From positions 1,302,001-1,366,000 of the forward strand of contig NW_027490098.1 in NCBI RefSeq assembly GCF_050948175.1: a stretch of DNA of 64,000 nucleotides, in the 5' to 3' direction. The notes beneath the pieces were generated by a model. The model saw nothing but the letters and a program-made list of their open reading frames with translations. It had not been told where the DNA came from and made no database searches. Made by a program: the position numbers and the translations under genes. Position 1 is the stretch's first letter; each line of letters begins with the position of its first letter. The DNA comes from Xylocopa sonorina (taxonomy: Eukaryota > Arthropoda > Insecta > Hymenoptera > Apidae). Positions 52,730-64,000 of the stretch are shown here, piece by piece.

Positions 52730-54749
52730 GCGAAGTGTTATGCTTTTCCTCGTCTACGGTTCAAATGAATGTAAATGCGACACTTCCTTGCAAGGAAATA
52801 GCGTTTGCAGTTGCCTACGTATCGTAGCAATGGATTTCTGATACTTCTTAAAACGCGATATCGCATCTCATTTCTATGTTTTATGGTAAGATATAATATG
52901 ATTTGCGAAGTGTTACGTATTCCTCGTCTACACTTCAAATGAATGTAAATGCGACACTTCCTTGCAAGGAAATAGCGTTTGCAGATGTCTACGTATCGAA
53001 GCAATAGTGTTCAAATGCTTCTTAAAACGAAATATTGCATCTCATATCTATGCTTCATGATAAGATATAATATTCATTGCGAAGTGTTATGCTTTTCCTC
53101 GTCTACGGTTCAAATGAATGTAAATGCGACACTTCCTTGCAAGGAAATAGCGTTTGCAAATGTCTACCTATCGTAGCAATAGTGTTCTAATTCTTCTTAA
53201 AACGCGATATCGCATCTCATTTCTATGTTTCATGGTAAGGTATAATATGATTTGCGAAGTGTTATGTATTCCTCGTCTACACTTCAAATGAATGTAAATG
53301 CGACACTTCCTTGCAGGGAAGTAGCGTTTGCAGATGTCTACGTATCGTAGCAATAGAGTTCATATGATTCTTAAAACGCGATATCGCATCTCATTTCTAT
53401 GTTTCATGGTAAGATATAACATGATTTGCGAAGTGTTATGTATTCCTCGTCTACACTTCAAATGAATGTGAATGCCATACTTCCTCGCTAGGAAATAGCG
53501 TTTGCAGATGTCTACGTATCGTAGCAATAGCTTTCTAATGCTTCCTAAAACGCGATATCGCATCTCATTTCTATGTTTCATGGTAAGATATAACATGAAT
53601 TGCGAAGTGTTATGTATTCCTCGTCTACACTTCAAATGAATGTAAATGCGACACTTCCTTGCTAGGAAATAGCGTCTGCAGATGTCTAGGTATCGTAGCA
53701 ATAGAGTTTTAATGCTTCTTAAAACGCGATATCGCATCTCATTTCTATGTTTCATGGTAAGATGTAATATGATTTGCGAAGTGTTATGCATTCCTCGTCT
53801 ACGATTCAAATGAAAGTAAATGCGACACTTCCATGCAAGGAAATAGCGCTTGCAGATGTCCACGTATTGAAGCAATAGAGTTCAAATGCTTCTTAAAACG
53901 AGATATTGCATCTCATATCTGTGTTTCATGATAAGATATAATATTCATTGCGAAGTGTTATGCTTTTCCTCGTCTACGGTTCAAATGAATGTAAATGCGA
54001 CACTTCCTTGCTGGGAAATAGCGTCTGCAGATGTCTAGGTATCGTAGCAATAGTGTTCTAATGCTTCTTAAAACGCGATATCGCATCTCATTTCTATGTT
54101 TCATGGTAAGATGTAATATGATTTGCGAAGTGTCATGTATTCCTCGTCTACACTTCAAATGAATGTAAATGCGACACTTCCTTGCTAGGAAATAGCGTCT
54201 GCAGATGTCTACGTATCGAAGCAATAGAGTTTAAATGCTTCTTAAAACGAGATACTGCATCTCATATCTATGTTTTATGATAAGATATAATATTCATAGC
54301 GAAGTGTTATGCATTCCTCGACTACGATTCAAATCAATGTAAATGCGACACTTCCTTGCAAGGAAATAGCGTTTGCAGATGTCTACGTATCGTAGCAATA
54401 GATTTCTAATGCTTCTTAAAACGCGATATAGCATCTCATTTCTATGTTTCATGGTAAGATATAATATGATTTGCGAAGTGTCATGTATTCCTCGTCTACA
54501 CTTCAAATGAATGTAAATGCGACACTTCCTTGCTAGGAAATAGCGTCTGCAGATGTCTACGTATCGAAGCAATAGAGTTTAAATGCTTCTTAGAACGAGA
54601 TACTGCATCTCATATCTATGTTTTATGATAAGATATAATATTCATAGCGAAGTGTTATGCACTCCTCGACTACGATTCCAATGAATGTAAATGCGACACT
54701 TCCTTGCAAGGAAATAGCGTTTGCAGATGTCTACGTATCGTAGCAATAG

Positions 54750-55445
54750 ATTTCTAATGCTTCTTAAAACGCGATATCGCATCTCATTTCTATGTTTCAT
54801 GGTAAGGTATAATATGATTTGCGAAGTGTTATGTATTCCTCGTCTACACTTCAAATGAATGTAAATGCGACACTCGCTCGCTAGGAAATAGCGTTTGCAG
54901 ATGTCTACGTATCGTAGCAATAGAGTTCTAATGCTTCTTAAAACGCGATATCGCATCTCATTTCTATGTTTCATGGTAAGATATAATATGATTTGCGAAG
55001 TGTCATGTATTCCTCGTCTACACTTTAAATGAATGTAAATGCGACACTTCCTTGCTAGGAAATAGCGTTTGCAGATGTCTACGTATCGTAGCAATTGATT
55101 TCTAATGCTTCTTAAAACGCGATATCGCATCTCATTTCTATGTTTCATGGTAAGGTATAATATGATTTGCGAAGTGTTATGTATTCCTCGTCTACACTTC
55201 AAATGAATGTAAATGCGACACTCGCTCGCTAGGAAATAGCGTTTGCAGATGTCTACGTATCGTAGCAATAGAGTTCTAATGCTTCTTAAAACGCGATATC
55301 GCATCTCATTTCTATGTTTCATGGTAAGATATAATATGATTTGCGAAGTGTTATGTATTCCTCGTCTACACCTCAAATGAATGTAAATGCGACACTTCCT
55401 TGCAGGGAAATAGCGTTTGCAGATGTCTACGTATCGAAGCAATAG
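54750..55445. repeat. Two-monomer (348 bp) tandem duplication
   Basis: 54750-55097 and 55098-55445 share AAGGTATAATATG, CACTCGCTCGCTAGG (about 54872 and 55220) and the order of the two units. The second ends in a unit with CACCTCAAATG and GCAGGGAAATAG instead of GTGTCATG with CTAGGAAATAG. Confidence 0.7.
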
Positions 55446-57292
55446 AGTTCAAATGCTTCTTAAAACGAGATATTGCATCTCATATCTATGTTTCATGATA
55501 AGATATAATATTCATTGCGAAGTGTTATGCATTCCTCGTCTACGATTCAAATGAATGTAAATGCGACACTTCCTTGCATGGAAATAGCGTTTGCAGATGT
55601 CTACGTATCGTAGCAATAGAGTTCTTATAATTCTTAAAACGCGATATCGCATCTCATTTCCATGTTTCATGGTAAGGTATAATATGATTTGCGAAGTGTT
55701 ATGTATTCCTCGCCTACACTTCAAGTGAATGTAAATGCGGCACTTCCTTGCAAGGAAATAGCGATTGCAGATGTCTACGTATCGAAGCAATAGAGTTCTA
55801 ATGCTTCTTACAACGCGATATCGCATCTCATTTCTATGTTTCATGGTAAGATATAACATGATTTGCGAAGTGTTATGTATACCTTGTCTACACTTCAAAT
55901 GAATGTGAATGCGACACTTCCTTGCAAGGAAATAGCGTTTGCAGATGTCTACGTATCGAAGCAATAGAGTTCAAATGCTCCTTAAAACGAGATATTGCAT
56001 CTCATATCTATGTTTCATGATAAGATATAATATTCATTGCGAAGTGTTATGCTTTTCCTCGTCTACGGTTCAAATGAATGTAAATGCGACACTTCCTTGC
56101 AAGGAAATAGCGTTTGCAAATGTCTCCCTATCGTAGCAATAGTGTTCTAATTCTTCTTAAAACGCGATATCGCAACTCATTTCTATGTTTCATGGTAAGG
56201 TATAATATGATTTGCGAAGTGTTATGTATTCCTCGTCTACACTTCAAATGAATGTAAATGCGACACTTCCTTGCAGGGAAATAGCGTTTGCAGATGTCTA
56301 CGTATCGAAGCAATAGAGTTTTAATGCTTCTTAAAACGCGATATCGCATCTCATTTCTATGTTTCATGGTAAGATGTAATATGATTTGCGAAGTGTTACG
56401 TATTCCTCGTCTACACTTCAAATGAATGTAAATGCGACACTTCCTTGCAAGGAAATAGCGTTTGCAGATGTCTACGTATCGAAGCAATAGTGTTCAAATG
56501 CTTCTTAAAACGAAATATTGCATCTCATATCTATGCTTCATGATAAGATATAATATTCATTGCGAAGTGTTATGCTTTTCCTCGTCTACGGTTCAAATGA
56601 ATGTAAATGCGACACTTCCTTGCAAGGAAATAGCGTTTGCAAATGTCTACGTATCGTAGCAATAGAGTTCATATGATTCTTAAAACGCGATATCGCATCT
56701 CATTTCTATGTTTCATGGTAAGATATAACATGATTTGCGAAGTGTTATGTATTCCTCGTCTACACTTCAAATGAATGTGAATGCCATACTTCCTCGCTAG
56801 GAAATAGCGTTTGCAGATGTCTACGTATCGTAGCAATAGCTTTCTAATGCTTCCTAAAACGCGATATCGCATCTCATTTCTATGTTTCATGGTAAGATAT
56901 AACATGAATTGCGAAGTGTTATGTATTCCTCGTCTACACTTCAAATGAATGTAAATGCGACACTTCCTTGCTAGGAAATAGCGTCTGCAGATGTCTAGGT
57001 ATCGTAGCAATAGAGTTTTAATGCTTCTTAAAACGCGATATCGCAACTCATTTCTATGTTTCATGGTAAGATGTAATATGATTTGCGAAGTGTTATGTAT
57101 TCCTTGTCTACACTTCAAATTAATGAAAATGCGACACTTCCTTGTAAGGAAATTGCGTTTGCAGATGTCTACGTATGGAAGCAATAGAGTTCAAATGCTT
57201 CTTAAAACGAGATACTGCATCTCATATCTATGTTTCATGATAAGATATAATATTCATTGCGAAGTGTTATGCATTCCTCGTCTACGATTCAA
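55345..57292. repeat. Long HOR block, version with the trimer
   Basis: The left part matches 58307-59075 at +2962 bp and the right part matches 59085-59731 at +2439 bp. The two shifts differ by exactly 523 bp, so this version holds one more trimer (about 56120-56642). Shared private variants are TGTATACCTTGTC, GCGGCACTTCC, TTACAACGCG, GCTCCTTAAAACG and TAATGAAAATGCG. Confidence 0.8.
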
Positions 57293-58306
57293 ATGAAAGT
57301 AAATGCGACACTTCCATGCAAGGAAATAGCGTTTGCAGATGTCCACGTATTGAAGCAATAGAGTTCAAATGCTTCTTAAAACGAGATATTGCATCTCATA
57401 TCTGTGTTTCATGATAAGATATAATATTCATTGCGAAGTGTTATGCTTTTCCTCGTCTGCGGTTCAAATGAATGTAAATGCGACACTTCCTTGCTGGGAA
57501 ATAGCGTCTGCAGATGTCTAGGTATCGTAGCAATAGTGTTTTAATGCTTCTTAAAACGCGATATCGCATCTCATTTCTATGTTTCATGGTAAGATGTAAT
57601 ATGATTTGCGAAGTGTTATGTATTCCTCGTCTACACTTCAAATGAATGTAAATGCGACACTTCCTTGCAAGGAAATAGCGTTTGCAGATGTCTACGTATC
57701 GTAGCAATGGATTTCTGATGCTTCTTAAAACGCGATATCGCATCTCATTTCTATGTTTCATGGTAAGATGTAATATGATTTGCGAAGTGTTACGTATTCC
57801 TCGTCTAAACTTCAAATGAATGTAAATGCGACACTTCCTTGCAAGGAAATAGCGTTTGCAGATGTCTACGTATCGAAGCAATAGTGTTCAAATGATTCTT
57901 AAAACGAAATATTGCATCTCATATCTATGCTTCATGATAAGATATAATATTCATTGCAAAGTGTTATGCTTTTCCTCGTCTACGGTTCAAATGAATGTAA
58001 ATGCGACACTTCCTTGCAAGGAAATAGCGTTTGCAGATGTCTACGTATCGTAGCAATAGAGTACATATGATTCTTAAAACGCGATATCGCATCTCATTTC
58101 TATGTTTCATGGTAAGATATAACATGATTTGCGAAGTGTTATGTATTCCTCGTCTACACTTCAAATGAATGTGAATGCCATACTTCCTCGCTAGGAAATA
58201 GCGTTTGCGGATGTCTACGTATCGTAGCAATAGCTTTCTAATGCTTCCTAAAACGCGATATCGCATCTCATTTCTATGTTTCATGGTAAGATATAACATG
58301 AATTGC

Positions 58307-59731
58307 GAAGTGTTATGTATTCCTCGTCTACACCTCAAATGAATGTAAATGCGACACTTCCTTGCAGGGAAATAGCGTTTGCAGATGTCTACGTATCGAA
58401 GCAATAGAGTTCAAATGCTTCTTAAAACGAGATATTGCATCTCATATCTATGTTTCATGATAAGATATAATATTCATTGCGAAGTGTTATGCATTCCTCG
58501 TCTACGATTCAAATGAATGTAAATGCGACACTTCCTTGCATGGAAATAGCGTTTGCAGATGTCTACGTATCGTAGCAATAGAGTTCTTATAATTCTTAAA
58601 ACGCGATATCGCATCTCATTTCCATGTTTCATGGTAAGGTATAATATGATTTGCGAAGTGTTATGTATTCCTCGCCTACACTTCAAGTGAATGTAAATGC
58701 GGCACTTCCTTGCAAGGAAATAGCGATTGCAGATGTCTACGTATCGAAGCAATAGAGTTCTAATGCTTCTTACAACGCGATATCGCATCTCATTTCTATG
58801 TTTCATGGTAAGATATAACATGATTTGCGAAGTGTTATGTATACCTTGTCTACACTTCAAATGAATGTGAATGCGACACTTCCTTGCAAGGAAATAGCGT
58901 TTGCAGATGTCTACGTATCGAAGCAATAGAGTTCAAATGCTCCTTAAAACGAGATATTGCATCTCATATCTATGTTTCATGATAAGATATAATATTCATT
59001 GCGAAGTGTTATGCTTTTCCTCGTCTACGGTTCAAATGAATGTAAATGCGACACTTCCTTGCAAGGAAATAGCGTTTGCAAATGACTACGTATCGTAGCA
59101 ATAGAGTTCATATGATTCTTAAAACGCGATATCGCATCTCATTTCTATGTTTCATGGTAAGATATAACATGATTTGCGAAGTGTTATGTATTCCTCGTCT
59201 ACACTTCAAATGAATGTGAATGCCATACTTCCTCGCTAGGAAATAGCGTTTGCAGATGTCTACGTATCGTAGCAATAGCTTTCTAATGCTTCCTAAAACG
59301 CGATATCGCATCTCATTTCTATGTTTCATGGTAAGATATAACATGAATTGCGAAGTGTTATGTATTCCTCGTCTACACTTCAAATGAATGTAAATGCGAC
59401 ACTTCCTTGCTAGGAAATAGCGTCTGCAGATGTCTAGGTATCGTAGCAATAGAGTTTTAATGCTTCTTAAAACGCGATATCGCAACTCATTTCTATGTTT
59501 CATGGTAAGATGTAATATGATTTGCGAAGTGTTATGTATTCCTTGTCTACACTTCAAATTAATGAAAATGCGACACTTCCTTGTAAGGAAATTGCGTTTG
59601 CAGATGTCTACGTATGGAAGCAATAGAGTTCAAATGCTTCTTAAAACGAGATACTGCATCTCATATCTATGTTTCATGATAAGATATAATATTCATTGCG
59701 AAGTGTTATGCATTCCTCGTCTACGATTCAA
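58307..59731. repeat. Long HOR block, version without the trimer
   Basis: Partner of 55345-57292 lacking one 523-bp trimer. The join is in GCAAATGACTACGTATCG at about 59078-59095, where the other version has GCAAATGTCTCCC at the left edge of the trimer and GCAAATGTCTACGTATCG at the right edge. Confidence 0.8.
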
Positions 59732-60567
59732 ATCAATGTAAATGCGACACTTCCTTGCAAGGAAATAGCGTTTGCAGATGTCTACGTATCGTAGCAATAG
59801 ATTTCTAATGCTTCTTAAAACGCGATATCGCATCTCATTTCTATGTTTCATGGTAAGATATAATATGATTTGCGAAGTGTCATGTATTCCTCGTCTACAC
59901 TTCAAATGAATGTAAATGCGACACTTCCTTGCTAGGAAATAGCGTCTGCAGATGTCTACGTATCGAAGCAATAGAGTTTAAATGCTTCTTAAAACGAGAT
60001 ACTGCATCTCATATCTATGTTTTATGATAAGATATAATATTCATAGCGAAGTGTTATGCACTCCTCGACTACGATTCCAATGAATGTAAATGCGACACTT
60101 CCTTGGAAGGAAATAGCGTTTGCAGATGTCTACGTATCGTAGCAATAGATTTCTAATGCTTCTTAAAACGCGATATCGCATCTCATTTCTATGTTTCATG
60201 GTAAGATATAATATTATTTGCGAAGTGTCATGTATTCCTCGACTACACTTCAAATGAATGTAAATGCGACTCTTCCTTGCTAGGAAATAGCGTTTGCAGA
60301 TGTCTACGTATCGAAGCAATAGAGTTCAAATGCTTCTTAAAACGAGATATTGCATCTCATATCTATGTTTCATGATAAGATATAATATACATTGCGAAGT
60401 GTTATTCATTCCTCGTCTACGATTCAAATGAAAGTAAATGCGACAGTTCCTTGCAAGGAAATAGCGTTTGCGGATGTCTACGTATCGTAGCAATAGATTT
60501 CTAATGCTTCTTAAAACGCGATATCGCATCTCATATCTATGTTTCATGGTAAGATATAATATGATTT

Positions 60568-60706
60568 GCGAAGTGTTATGTATTCCTCGCCTACACTTCG
60601 CCTACCTTGCAGATGTCTACGTATCGAAGCAATAGAGTTTTAATGCTTCTTACAACGCGATATCGCTTCTCATTTCTATGTTTCATGGTAAGATATAACA
60701 TGATTT
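60568..60706. repeat. 139-bp monomer with a 35-bp net deletion
   Basis: After CTCGCCTACACTTC the unit jumps to GCCTACC and then TTGCAGATG. Compared with neighbours, about 42 bp are replaced by 7 bp. The inserted bases copy the CGCCTAC found 11 bp upstream, giving TCGCCTAC twice. The lost part includes the 14-bp palindrome. It is the only deletion larger than one base in the window. Confidence 0.85.
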
Positions 60707-62164
60707 GCGAAGTGTTATGTATACCTCGTCTACACTTCAAATGAATGTGAATGCGACACTTCCTTGCAAGGAAATAGCGTTTGCAGATGTCTACGTATCG
60801 AAGCAATAGAGTTCAAATGCTTCTTAAAACGAGATATTGCATCTCATATCTATGTTTCATGATAAGATATAATATTCATTGCGAAGTGTTATGCTTTTCC
60901 TCGTCTACGGTTCAAATGAATGTAAATGCGACACTTCCTTGCAAGGAAATAGCGTTTGCAAATGTCTACGTATCGTAGCAATAGAGTTCTTATAATTCTT
61001 AAAACGCGATATCGCATCTCATTTCTATGTTTCATGGTAAGGTATAATATGATTTGCGAAGTGTTATGTATTCCTCGCCTACACTTCAAGTGAATGTAAA
61101 TGCGGCACTTCCTTGCAAGGAAATAGCGTTTGCAGATGTCTACGTATCGAAGCAATAGAGTTCTAATGCTTCTTACAACGCGATATCGCATCTCATTTCT
61201 ATGTTCCATGGTAAGATATAACATGATTTGCGAAGTGTTATGTATGCCTCGTCTACACTTCAAATGAATGTGAATGCGACACTTCCTTGCAAGGAAATAG
61301 CGTTTGCAGATGTCTACGTATCGAAGCAATAGAGTTCAAATGCTTCTTAAAACGAGATATTGCATCTCATATCTATGTTTCATGATAAGATATAATATTC
61401 ATTGCGAAGTGTTATGCTTTTCCTCGTCTACGGTTCAAATGAATGTAAATGCGACACTTCCTTGCAAGGAAATAGCGTTTGCAAATGTCTACCTATCGTA
61501 GCAATAGTGTTCTAATTCTTCTTAAAACGCGATATCGCATCTCATTTCTATGTTTCATGGTAAGATATAACATGAATTGCGAAGTGTTATGTATTCCTCG
61601 TCTACACTTCAAATGAATGTAAATGCGACACTTCCTTGCTAGGAAATAGCGTCTGCAGATGTCTAGGTATCGTAGCAATAGAGTTTTAATGCTTCTTAAA
61701 ACGCGATATCGCATCTCATTTCTATGTTTCATGGTAAGATGTAATATGATTTGCGAAGTGTTATGTATTCCTTGTCTACACTTCAAATTAATGTAAATGC
61801 GACACTTCCTTGTAAGGAAATTGCGTTTGCAGATGTCTACGTATGGAAGCAATAGAGTTCAAATGCTTCTTAAAACGAGATACTGCATCTCATATCTATG
61901 TTTCATGATAAGATATAATATTCATTGCGAAGTGTTATGCATTCCTCGTCTACGATTCAAATGAAAGTAAATGCGACACTTCCATGCAAGGAAATAGCGT
62001 TTGCAGATGTCCACGTATTGAAGCAATAGAGTTCAAATGCTTCTTAAAACGAGATATTGCATCTCATATCTGTGTTTCATGATAAGATATAATATTCATT
62101 GCGAAGTGTTATGCTTTTCCTCGTCTACGGTTCAAATGAATGTAAATGCGACACTTCCTTGCAG

Positions 62165-63196
62165 GGAAATAGCGTTTGCAGATGTCTACGTATCGTAGCA
62201 ATGGATTTCTGATGCTTCTTAAAACGCGATATCGCACCTCATTTCTATGTTTTATGGTAAGATATAATATGATTTGCGAAGTGTTATGTATTCCTCGTCT
62301 ACACTTCAAATGAATGTAAATGCGACACTTTCTTGCAAGGAAATAGCGTTTGCAAATGTCTACGTATCGAAGCAATAGAGTTCAAATGCTTCTTAAAAGG
62401 AGATATTGCATCTCATATCTATGTTTCATGATAAGATATAATATTCATTGCGAATTATTATGTATTCCTCGTCTAGACTTCAAATGAATGTAAATGCGAC
62501 ACTTCCTTGCAAGGAAATAGCGTTTGCAGATGTCTACGTATCGAAGCAATAGTGTTCTAAAGCTTCTTAAATCGCGATATCGCATCTCATTTCTATGTTT
62601 CATGGTAAGATATAATATGACTTGCGAAGTATCACGTATTCCCCGTCTACACTTCAAATGAATGTAAATGCGACACTTCCTTGCAAGGAAATTGCGTTTG
62701 CAGATGTCTACGTATCGTAGCAATAGATTTCTAATGCTTCTTAAAACGCGATATCGCATCTCATTTCTATGTTTCATGGTAAGATATAATATGATTTGCG
62801 AAGTGTCACGTATTCCTCGTCTACACTTCAAATGAATGTAAATGCGACACTCGCTCGCTAGGAAATAGCGTTTGCAGATGTCTACGTATCGTAGCAATGG
62901 ATTTCTGATGCTTCTTAAAACGCGATATCGCACCTCATTTCTATGTTTTATGGTAAGATATAATATGATTTGCGAAGTGTTATGTATTCCTCGTCTACAC
63001 TTCAAATGAATGTAAATGTGACACTTTCTTGCAAGGAAATAGCGTTTGCAGATGTCTACGTATCGAAGCAATAGAGTTCAAATGCTTCTTAAAAGGAGAT
63101 ATTGCATCTCATATCTATGTTTCATGATAAGATATAATATTCATTGCGAATTATTATGTATTCCTCGTCTAGACTTCAAATGAATGTAAATGCGAC
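62165..63196. repeat. 4-unit-spaced duplication (696 bp shift)
   Basis: 62165-62500 matches 62861-63196 at +696 bp. Shared variants are AATGGATTTCTGATGC, TCGCACCTCATTTC, CACTTTCTTGCAAGG, AAAAGGAGATATTGC and GCGAATTATTATG with CTAGACTTC. Confidence 0.75.
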
Positions 63197-64000
63197 ACTT
63201 CCTTGCCAGGAAATAGCGTCTGCAGATGTCTACGTATCGTAGCAATAGAGTTCTAATGCTTCTTAAAACGCGATATCGCATCTCATTTCTATGTTTCATG
63301 GTAAGATATAACATGATTTGCGAAGTGTTATGTATTCCTCGTCTACACTTCAAATGAATGTGAATGCCATACTTCCTCGCTAGGAAATAGCGTTTGCAGA
63401 TGTCTACGTATCGTAGCAATAGCTTTCTAATGCTTCCTAAAACGCGATATCGCATCTCATTTCTATGTTTCATGGTAAGATATAACATGAATTGCGAAGT
63501 GTTATGTATTCCTCGTCTACACTTCAAATGAATGTAAATGCGACACTTCCTTGCTAGGAAATAGCGTCTGCAGATGTCTAGGTATCGTAGCAGTAGAGTT
63601 TTAATGCTTCTTAAAACGCGATATCGCATCTCATTTCTATGTTTCATGGTAAGATGTAATATGATTTGCGAAGTGTTATGTATTCCTTGTCTACACTTCA
63701 AATTAATGTAAATGCGACACTTCCTTGTAAGGAAATTGCGTTTGCAGATGTCTACGTATGGAAGCAATAGAGTTCAAATGCTTCTTAAAACGAGATACTG
63801 CATCTCATATCTATGTTTCATGATAAGATATAATATTCATTGCGAAGTGTTATGCATTCCTCGTCTACGATTCAAATGAAAGTAAATGCGACACTTCCAT
63901 GCAAGGAAATAGCGTCTGCAGATGTCTACGTATCGAAGCAATAGAGTTTAAATGCTTCTTAAAACGAGATACTGCATCTCATACCTATGTTTTATGATAA

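Larger units (their letters stand above)
1..64000. repeat. 174-bp tandem satellite array filling the window
   Basis: Every part of the window is a head-to-tail copy of a 174-bp unit in one orientation. Anchored on the GCG of GATTTGCG or ATTCATTGCG, the first anchor is at 4 and the last at 63842. The intervals sum exactly as 347 of 174 bp, 17 of 175, 2 of 173 and 1 of 139; compensating indels inside one monomer would escape this count. Consensus GC is about 36% with 9 CpG sites per unit. No flank, mobile element, microsatellite run or unique insert interrupts it, and no inversion was seen. Arrays of 150-200 bp units are typical of centromeric or pericentromeric heterochromatin in many eukaryotes; a centromeric role here is inference from length and homogeneity only. 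I do not recognise the family. There is no supported gene in any stretch. Confidence 0.98.
47332..64000. repeat. Zone 5: right domain with 175-bp B' monomers and 523-bp trimer HOR
   Basis: No gene. This zone has about 96 monomers. Fifteen units are 175 bp, by an extra T in GCTTTTCCTCG (GCTATTCCTCG once), almost always followed by CTACGGTTC. Their anchors are 47332, 50639, 51684, 52207, 52730, 53079, 53950, 56039, 56562, 57433, 57956, 59001, 60881, 61404 and 62101. Six of the gaps are at or near 3 units (523 bp) or 2 units, the others 4 to 19 units. Other zone-5 variants are AAGATGTAATATG, GCAGGGAAATAGCG, CACTCGCTCGCTAGG, TTAATGTAAATG and GTATGGAAGC. The T-insertion causes the short plus-strand open frames seen here. 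Confidence 0.85.

Noticed and set aside
1..64000. CRISPR array
   Set aside because: The repeat is 174 bp, directly head to tail, with no unique spacers.
1..64000. CENP-B box (TTCG, then four bases, A, two bases, CGGG)
   Set aside because: No copy in the consensus; CGGG is essentially absent. TTCG in the minus-strand GCTTCGATACG lacks the required A and CGGG spacing.
1..64000. Telomeric repeats or subtelomere boundary
   Set aside because: No TTAGG, TTAGGG or similar tandem run on either strand, and no array edge in the window.
1..64000. rRNA/5S, tRNA or snRNA gene cluster with a 174-bp spacing
   Set aside because: No tRNA-like fold with conserved arms, no 5S internal promoter, no T-run terminator within the unit.
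1..64000. Transposon or retroelement remnant as the source of the monomer
   Set aside because: No terminal repeats, target-site duplications, poly-A tail or recognisable protein domain. An origin from a mobile element cannot be excluded without a database search.

Overview
The whole 64 kb window is one uninterrupted tandem satellite-DNA array. It holds no gene, RNA gene, transposon or unique sequence that I can support, and it starts and ends inside the array. The monomer is 174 bp, with about 36% GC in the consensus I counted by hand. Taking the GCG triplet of the common GATTTGCG motif as anchor, 367 complete monomer intervals separate the first anchor (position 4) from the last (63842). The total length closes exactly as 347 units of 174 bp, 17 of 175 bp, 2 of 173 bp and 1 of 139 bp. 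A homogeneous megasatellite of this kind points to a eukaryote, with a centromeric or pericentromeric (less likely subtelomeric) block as the usual setting. CpG is not depleted in the consensus (9 CpG in 174 bp, observed/expected about 1.6), which fits a lineage or locus with little germline CpG methylation, such as many invertebrates. I cannot name the species.

Two sequence states alternate within the array. Type A reads GCGATATCGC, then TTTCTATG, then TATGATTTGCG. Type B replaces a patch of about 100 bp that straddles the monomer boundary with GAGATATTGC, then ATATCTATG, then TATTCATTGCG and CTACGATTC. The A unit carries three dyads: a perfect 14-bp palindrome, a 5-bp-stem hairpin and a perfect 10-bp palindrome. 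Type B loses the 10-bp palindrome and gains a different hairpin at the same place. Because 174 is 3 x 58, type A is open through all 58 codons in one minus-strand frame, while type B has two in-frame stops. This gives dozens of false minus-strand open frames of regular length.

Layout by shared variants. Zone 1 (1-5.2 kb) has a self-copy 21 units apart. Zone 2 (5.2-26.9 kb) is a higher-order-repeat (HOR) domain with units of 21, 24 and 34 monomers, the last one expanded by a 9-unit and a 1-unit duplication. Zone 3 (26.9-37.5 kb) holds 10- and 41-unit copies and re-uses zone-1 variants at 31-34 kb. Zone 4 (37.5-47.3 kb) contains a tandem pair of 9-monomer (1,566 bp) blocks in which I found no difference, flanked by a copy pair 38 units apart. 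Zone 5 (47.3-64 kb) is marked by fifteen 175-bp monomers with an extra base and has a 3-monomer (523 bp) HOR, 2- and 4-unit duplications, and the only large deletion (35 bp, at 60.6 kb).

No genes work together here. What the window records is how the array changes: whole-unit unequal exchange, single-monomer duplication, A/B patch exchange, and spread of single variants across tens of kb. The most promising observations are the alternative dyads of A and B, the apparently identical 9-mer pair with a mapped junction, and the 523-bp trimer present or absent between two otherwise matching blocks.
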